A stretch of 64,000 bases of DNA from Artocarpus heterophyllus (Eukaryota; Streptophyta; Magnoliopsida; Rosales; Moraceae). The notes below the pieces were generated by a model. The model was given only the letters and a program-made list of their open reading frames with translations, did no database searches and was not told the origin of the DNA. This document shows positions 57,504 through 64,000 of this stretch, one piece after another. The translations under genes and the position numbers were made by a program. Position 1 is the stretch's first letter. Each line of letters begins with the position of its first letter. The stretch is taken from the NCBI GenBank assembly GCA_025403435.1, contig CM046350.1:11661289-11725288 (forward strand). Reading direction: 5' to 3'.

Positions 57504-59302
57504 ATGTTTTCTTGTTCCAGCTTTAACCTCCCGAACCTACGTCCCACACACGCGCCGATCACCACCAAGCCTAACCCCAAACCTCCAATCCCCCCCACTG
57601 TGTCTCTCCAAACCAACGCCGAAACCCCCGCCGAACCTGACTCCGAGCCCCAGGCTTGGAAGCTCAAGGGCAGCGGCAGCCCTCAGCTGAAGCGATGGTC
57701 GAGGGCTCGCACGCTGCGCTCCGGTCGAAAATTGGACCGCCCGGGTCAGCGTTTCGCCGTGGCCGAAGTGGACCGGAAAATCCAGCTCAAAGAGACCACC
57801 AAGACAGGACCAAGCTCCGCCACGGAAAGGGACGGAGATTCTGACGTGGCGGCGGAATCTTTGGCGGCGGCAAAGTCGATATACATGGTTTCCGACGGAA
57901 CTGGTTGGACGGCGGAGCACTCCGTTAACGCAGCGTTAGGGCAGTTTGAGCACTGCTTGGTCGATCGTGGCTGTCCCGTGCATACACACATGTTTTCCGG
58001 TGTAAGCTTTTCATTATATTAAGCAACTCGATCTCTACGTCTTCTTTAGATGGTCTTTCATTACAAAAGACCTAATTTTCGAAACAATTGAATCAATATC
58101 ATTGTTAATTTCAGCAAATTTTTGTTTATTGAAACGATTGAATTTGCTAAATGTTGCCGTCTTGCTGATTTTAGTAAATTTGTGGAGGAATTGTGCGGAA
58201 ATTGAGATGAATGGAAGTGTCTTAAAGTTTCGATTTTTTTCCCCTAATTCAAAGTTAAATGATTTTTTTTAATGTCAGATTGATGATGTAGAGAGGCTAA
58301 TGGAGATTGTGAAGCAAGCAGCCAAAGAGGGGGCTATGGTCGTCTACACTTTAGCCGATCCTTCCATGGCGGAATCCGCCAGGCAAGCTTGCAAGTTGTG
58401 GGGGATACCATCAACTGACATACTTGGGCCAATCACAGAGGCGATCGCTTCTCATTTAGGCGTCTTGCCATCCGGCCTGCCCCGAGGGGCTCCTGGTAGG
58501 AGTTTTCCACTTTCTGATGATTACTTCCATCGGATTGAAGCCATTGAATTTACAATCAAGCAAGACGATGGGGCGTTGCCTCAGAACCTTTACAAGGCTG
58601 ACATTGTTCTCGCTGGGGTTTCTCGTACTGGGAAGACACCGTTGTCAATTTATCTGGCGCAGAAAGGGTATAAAGTGGCAAATGTGCCAATTGTAATGGG
58701 GGTCGAGCTGCCGAAGACACTCTTTCAGGTTGACCCGGAGAAGGTTTTCTGTTTGACTATAAATCCAGTAGTGTTACAAACAATCAGAAGGGCAAGGGCC
58801 AAGAGTCTGGGCTTTAGTGAAGAAGTGAGGAGTAATTACTCGGAGATGGATTATGTTAGAGGGGAGCTGGAATTTGCGGGCAGGGTTTTTGCACAAAATC
58901 CTGTCTGGCCCGTAATTGGTAAGAATGGCTTACAACTTTGATATGTTATGCTCTTTCCATTCGTAGGAAGTTTCGTCTAATATGTTGTACATGTTTCGAT
59001 TTATTTTCTATATAATTTTCATTAGTCTTTTTTGTTCTTCACTTTGGAAATCTGAAGAGAGATTCGTTTATCTCAAAATATTTATTGGAAGAACTGAGCG
59101 AGGGAGTGGGGTTAAAATTCTAGAATTATTTTTATGGATGCGGCTTAGATTGACTTTGGCTTTTAACCCCATGTTGGCGATCCATTCTTTCATTGCAGAA
59201 GTAACAGGGAAAGCAATAGAAGAAACTGCAGCTGTTATATTGAGGCTTTATCAGGATAGGAAGCATAGATGCTCAATGCCAAGGATCTCAAAGCGTTACT
59301 GA
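57504..59302 (+). CDS. RP1: Pyruvate, phosphate dikinase regulatory protein, chloroplastic, 3 exons, complete
   Basis: This bifunctional enzyme (PDRP1) inactivates PPDK by ADP-dependent phosphorylation of its active-site Thr and reactivates it by phosphate-dependent dephosphorylation, in the chloroplast stroma. Exons: 57504-58001, 58279-58918, 59199-59302; 1242 nt, 413 residues (the Arabidopsis protein is about 403). The first 60 or so residues are rich in Pro, Thr and Ser and fit a transit peptide. The Kinase-PPPase domain (DUF299) starts at about residue 124 ([15 protein letters not shown]). A P-loop GVSRTGKT stands at 279-286, followed by [16 protein letters not shown]. The end has [14 protein letters not shown]. 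The exon 1 donor is GGT/gtaagc, since the alternative one codon-base earlier gives a stop. RP1 or its paralogue RP2 cannot be told apart surely by eye. The gene is unbroken. Confidence 0.93.
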
Positions 59303-60033
59303 AGATGGGAGTCGATATTTAGATCATGCAGATGTTTATGTTGGGTAAAGGGTGGAGGGTCGATCTCGTGTTGGACTACAAGATGTGAGACATCCAAACA
59401 GCTTATAATTTTCAGAAGACCAAGAGCTAATAGATAACTCTTAACCAATTTTAAGAGGTAATAGTTTGCCACGAATCTTTTACTGTTATAGTTATGTATC
59501 TCACAGTCAGTACTGTATGCTTGTGTGTATATGATAATTTTTCATCGAGATTAAAATTACACTGTTGTCAATGTTTTGAATGTGCTTAACCTTGAATTTA
59601 TTTAGCCCAATTTCCAAGGGGAAGGAAATGTTTCCTTGATATGATTCATATGAGTCCTACCTAAGTGAGTTGAAGTTGTGGATCAGTTTACGGGTTTTAG
59701 GATTAGGCTTACTAAATCAATGTGTTGGAACAGAAACTTCAAGAGACTATTTAGAGATAATTGTCTGATTTTGGTATAGGATTTACTTAAATAAGAAGGT
59801 TTGTACTTAGCCTCCTGCAGGGTGCAATCCTTCATTATTTCTATTGTCAGACATAAGTGTAAGGTTAGATATACTTCAGAGCAATCTTATTTAATCCCAA
59901 GGGGTTATAACCCGCTACTAATAAATCAGTGTAGCCGGGTCTAAAAAGTATACTAGAAACTAGACTGGAGCGCATAGTTTTGTGAGTGGTGGGGTTTTAA
60001 TTTCATGAGGATGCAAAGGATTTTCTATAGTTC
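59303..60033. other. 3' flank of the PPDK regulatory gene
   Basis: Presumed 3' UTR (to about 59580), then AT-rich DNA; no further gene is seen. Confidence 0.5.
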
Positions 60034-60038
60034 GTGAT

Positions 60039-61217
60039 TGTAACGACCTAGCTAATTTGAGTTGTTATTCTTTCATGATTAAACTTATTTAAGAAAATTA
60101 ATCATACTATACAATACATCACTCATGCCGTACAATGCATCATTCATGCCATAGTCTAATGCTTACTTAAATACAACAAAAACCAACTTAATACAAACTT
60201 TAAACAAACTTTATAAGTTAAACTTTTACCTTAAAGTTCAAGGTAGTGAATCTTCTTTCTTGTGAAAACCTCTAAAAAAAATCTTGATAAACAAGTTCAA
60301 AACAATATAAGTCATCATCTATAAAAAACTCTTAACTTTTACCAAAAACCTACTAACAAAGTTCAAGTTTTTTACCTTAAACAACCTTAAACTCCCTTGA
60401 TCTTCCTTGGATCTTGCTTCTAAGAGTGATTTTGAGACTTGTTGCAACAAAGTTCTAGGCAGTCTTAAGGTAAGGGGTGACTGGTTTTTGAGAGAGAAAT
60501 GATAGAAAAGTTCAAGATTGGTAGTGATATGATTTTATGGAGTTAAAAGTGTTGTTTCTGACCCAAGTCCTAGGGCCTTTATAGAACTCGATATAAGAAC
60601 CAAAATGAAAACAAAACTCTTTGGTCAAATGCCCCCCTCCCTGATTCCATGAACTGGTTCTATCCTCCAAAATGTGGGAGATACATTTCAAGACAAGAGC
60701 ATTAATGAGACTATGACAAAGATTTACTTTTTGCGACTAAGATGCAAGAAAAATATAGATTATAATCCTCTCCCACAGCAATCCACCGATTCATTTTCTA
60801 GCTTCAAGATGATGTTTTCTCACTTTTGCATAAGACATGGTATGAGTCATGTTGACTTTGGTGCACCTAGTGGGGTAATTTTTTTTATTATTTTTTTGGG
60901 TCCAATTCTATACTTAGATTATTATTTCTTTTACGTTGATAATAGATTACGGTGAAGATATTTCTAGCTTAGTCAACCTAAAGGATTCTGACACATTAGA
61001 AAGTTATACTAAGTGATTTGTTTTTGTTTTTGTTTTTTTTTTTTTTTTTTTTGTTTTTGGTTAACAATTAGTTTTCTGCTGGACTCTGGTATGACATGTA
61101 AATAATCTCAATTTGTTTAATAGGCATTAGTCACAAAATATCATATTTTTAATAAATCTATATGGCACTACAATTGCCCTCAAGGTACCTAACAATTTTG
61201 GGAACATTTAACTTGCA
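60039..61217 (-). repeat. Inverted LTR-like arm, left
   Basis: It begins TGTAACGACC and ends AACTTGCA. Along its full length it is the reverse complement (with divergence) of 61955-63056. The flank GTGAT (60034-60038) repeats at 63057-63061. The open frame 60674-60955 inside it has no domain and is not a gene. Confidence 0.8.
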
Positions 61218-61954
61218 AAATTTGTTCATATAGAAAAGGAGGCTCACAAGTGTGCCTATACTCATGATTCCAACAGATGACGTAGGATTCGACTTCTACA
61301 TTGATGCCTCTAAAACAGGGTTAGAGAGTAGTGTTGATACAAAATGGCAAAGTGGTAGCGTATGCTTCAAGGCAATTAAAGGATCATGAGAAAAACTACC
61401 CGACTCATGATTTAGCAATTAAAGGATCATGAGAAGAACTACCCGACTCATGATCTAGAATTTGCAGTTAAGATTTGGCGACATCACCGTAATGAAGCCC
61501 AGTGTCAGATCTTTACTGACCACCAAAGTCTTAAATATGTCTTCACTCAAAAAGATGTTAATATGAGACAAAGAAGTGGCTAGAGTTGGTCAAGGATTAT
61601 GACTGTGAGATTCTCTACCATGCTGGAAAGGCAAACAAAGTTGCCGATGTGTTGAGCCGTAAGTTGTCAGCAACTCTTATGTCGATCCACATGCTACCCT
61701 AGCCCCTTCAGCAAGACATTGACAAGCTTGGTTTAGAGTTTGTAGTAGGTTAACTATTTACTCTGACCTTGCAGCCATGCATTTTTGGGGAATGAAAGGA
61801 GCTCAAGAGCTTGATCTCACTCTGGTTAGGATAAGAGAGGAGATTGTAGAGGGAAAAGAGAAAGATTTTGGTGTCTTTGAGGATGGAATTTTTCATCTAA
61901 AAGGGGGATTTTGGTCTCTTTGAGGATGGAATTGTTCATCTAAAAGGGAGATTA
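61218..61954 (+). pseudogene. Ty3/gypsy pol fragment (RT end, RNase H, start of integrase linker)
   Basis: In several frames the segment encodes RRLTSVPIL (end of RT), [64 protein letters not shown] and a linker, the RNase H region of plant Ty3/gypsy pol. Two 43-bp tandem duplications (61373-61458 and 61864-61949) and other indels break the frame. Gag, protease, most of RT and integrase are missing. Confidence 0.85.
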
Positions 61955-63056
61955 TGTGAGTTAAATGTTCACAAAATTGTTAAGTGACTTAAGGGCAATT
62001 ATATTGCCACATGGATTAATTAAAAATCCAATATTTTGTGACCAATGGCCATTAAGTAAAATGGGATTATTTACATGTCATGCCAAAGTCCAACAGAAAA
62101 CTAAATTGTTAACAAAAAAAAAAAATCATAAGTATAAGTTTGCAGTGTGTCAGAATTCTTTAGACTGACTAAGTTAGAAATATCTTTACCGTAATCTATT
62201 CTAAATGTAAAAAATATAATCTAAAAGTATATAGAATTGGACCCAAAAAAAAAAAAAACCTACTAGGTACACCAAAGTCAACATGACCCATACCATGTTT
62301 TTGTGCAAAAGTGGGAAACATTTACTTGGATCTAGGAAATGAATCGGTGGAGTGCTATGGGGAAGGATTATAGTCTATATTTTTCTTATATTTTAGTTCG
62401 AAAAAGTCAATCTTGGCCATACTCTCATTAATGCTCTTGTCTTGAAATGTATTTCCCACATTTTGTGGGGGTATTTGACCAAAGAGTTTTGTTTTCATTT
62501 TGGTTCTTATGTCGAGTTCTATAGTGGCCCTAGGACTTGGGTCAGAAACAACATTTTAACTCCATCAAAAATATTACTAACGAGCGTGAACTTTTTTATT
62601 TCTCTCTCAAAAATCAGCCACCCCTTACCATTAAACCACCCAGATCTTTGTTGTAATAAGTCTCAAAATTACTCTTAGAAGCAAGATCCAAGGGAGTTTA
62701 AGGTTCTTTAAGGCAAAAACTAAAAACCCTAAACATTGTTAATAGGTTTTTAATAAAAGTTAGCGTATTTATGGATCATGACTTAAATTGTTTTGACCTT
62801 GTTATCAAGATTATTTTTTAGAGGTTTTTCTTGACGGAAAAAAGAAGATTCACCACCTTGAACCTTAAGTAAAAAGTTTAACTTATAAACTTTGTTTAAA
62901 GTTTGTATTAAGTTGGTTTTTGTTCTATTAAAGTAAGCATTGGACCATGGCATGAATGATGTGTTGTGCGGCATGAGCTATGTATTGTATAGTATGATTA
63001 AGTTTCTTTAAGTTTAAGCATGGAAGAATAACGACTCGAATTTGCCGGGTCGTTAT
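61955..63056 (+). repeat. Inverted LTR-like arm, right
   Basis: It starts TGTGAGTTAAATG directly after AAAAGGGAGATTA, which looks like a polypurine tract, and ends GGTCGTTATA. It mirrors the left arm (60039-61217) and is followed by the matching GTGAT. The final CA has become TA. Confidence 0.8.
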
Positions 63057-63061
63057 AGTGA

Positions 63062-64000
63062 TGTCTTTGTTGCTTGTATCTTCTATGTTTGAAAAGCAAG
63101 CGTATAGTAAAAGAATATTGATCTTTACAGTTTCATTATTCTTGACGGACACCTCACCCAATTTAAGAGCGATGAAGAGATTTGGTCTAATCCTCAGGTG
63201 ATATTCTCATTTTACTTTGAAAATGATTTAAGTAGGAACACAAAAATTTAGACCAAAAATTATTTTCATGGAATTTTTTAGAGATAATTTAGTGTGACAA
63301 GAACAATTAAATGAAGATTACTGCATACCAAACAACCCACGCAACTTTTCTTGTTTGGTGTGTTGGATTAATCATAATCTTCATCATAAGAGGGAAAAAA
63401 TGGATTTATGTATGGATTTCAAATTTCTTATGAAAGTTAATTTGAGTAATTCTATAAGAAAATATTTTCTATCAACTTTAGGTTACCAAGATCACGTGTG
63501 TAATTTAGCAGATACATGAGATAAGAAACAGTGAGCTATAACGAGACATAACCGTTGCTGGTATGCGGGCAGCATTCAAATTTCTTGCAGATTTTGTGAT
63601 AAGATATATATCATGTTCAAAAATTATTTTGTACTCATCAAGGGTAATTCCTAGACCATTTTTCATCTTTTGTGGTGCCTCGTAAGGTTCTTCATAAGCC
63701 CCAGATTCATTGTTTTCTCAAAATCTGTCTCTCGCCACTGTCAGAGATTTAATATGACTTATTGAAATGGTTGATTAAGGCCACTGTTTATTTGTGATCT
63801 GTGTGACATGACACGTAGAAACACCATCAGCAGGAGGTTCCTGCTTAGATGTAAGCTCTTTCCAAAGTAGAAACACGCCCACACAAAGTTAGACACCCAA
63901 TATTCTGTAAATATCTCCAAATCTAACCCAACTATCTTAGGAATCTGCCTTTCAGTATAGATCGAGTTTTCCATTAATCTCTCTATATATTGGAGCTTTT
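63062..64000. other. Right edge of the window, nothing identified
   Basis: No recognisable gene or element. A 71-codon minus-strand frame (63759-63974) has no domain and no coding-like context. Confidence 0.4.

Noticed and set aside
57537..57920. Long minus-strand frame over the first exon of the PPDK regulatory gene
   Set aside because: It is antisense to a confirmed exon and its composition follows that exon's codon bias.
60674..60955. Protein frame of 93 codons
   Set aside because: It lies inside an LTR-like arm and is not kept in the mirror copy at 62170-62440.
63759..63974. Partial gene at the right edge
   Set aside because: No domain, no splice pattern and no coding-like context could be made out.

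Overview
The window is nuclear DNA from a flowering plant, most likely a core eudicot. It is AT-rich and repeat-rich. Its host genes have many short introns with GT/AG borders and encode plant-type proteins: a chloroplast PPDK regulatory protein, a C20-type gibberellin 2-oxidase, a TDP1 with a plant-type FHA-like N-terminus, and a DNAJC25-type ER J-protein. I could not name the species.

Layout: 1-3030 is the 5' end of a degenerate Ty3/gypsy retrotransposon on the minus strand (gag remnant, tRNA-Asp primer site, 1.1-kb LTR). 3060-4110 is a LINE-3'-end-like repeat. 4090-16280 is an old tandem array of about 4.3-kb units. The second unit keeps a single-exon gene for a protein of three ubiquitin-like domains (10552-11274, minus). 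Units 1 and 3 have lost it, and unit 1 also carries a Ty1/copia fragment with a hAT element nested in its gag. 17514-22096 is a complete 16-exon TDP1 gene (minus). 23522-26249 is a complete 10-exon DnaJ gene (minus). 26340-31212 is AT-rich filler with a second LINE-like copy. 31213-34282 is a three-exon gibberellin 2-beta-dioxygenase gene (minus). Its first intron holds a tRNA-Val(CAC) gene and a near-identical 432-bp tandem duplication that copies the start of exon 2.

36930-43010 holds a decayed Ty1/copia polyprotein (minus) and nested inverted repeats. 44089-44944 is a probable hAT-type non-autonomous element. 46013-48546 is a solo LTR with a perfect 5-bp target duplication. 50408-54110 is transposon-derived AT-rich DNA. 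55227-56619 is a long-TIR (MULE-like) element with a G-rich core. 57504-59302 is a complete three-exon PPDK regulatory protein gene (plus). 60039-63056 is an unusual element: two 1.1-kb LTR-like arms in inverted orientation around a Ty3/gypsy RNase H fragment, the whole bounded by matching 5-bp repeats. 63062-64000 holds nothing I can identify.

The five protein genes have unrelated jobs (DNA repair, ER chaperone, hormone catabolism, chloroplast enzyme regulation, ubiquitin-like protein), and nothing suggests a functional cluster. I found no clear novel biochemical system. The most notable items are the recent duplication in the gibberellin oxidase intron with its breakpoint in a tRNA gene, the inverted-LTR element, and the decaying array around the triple ubiquitin-like gene.
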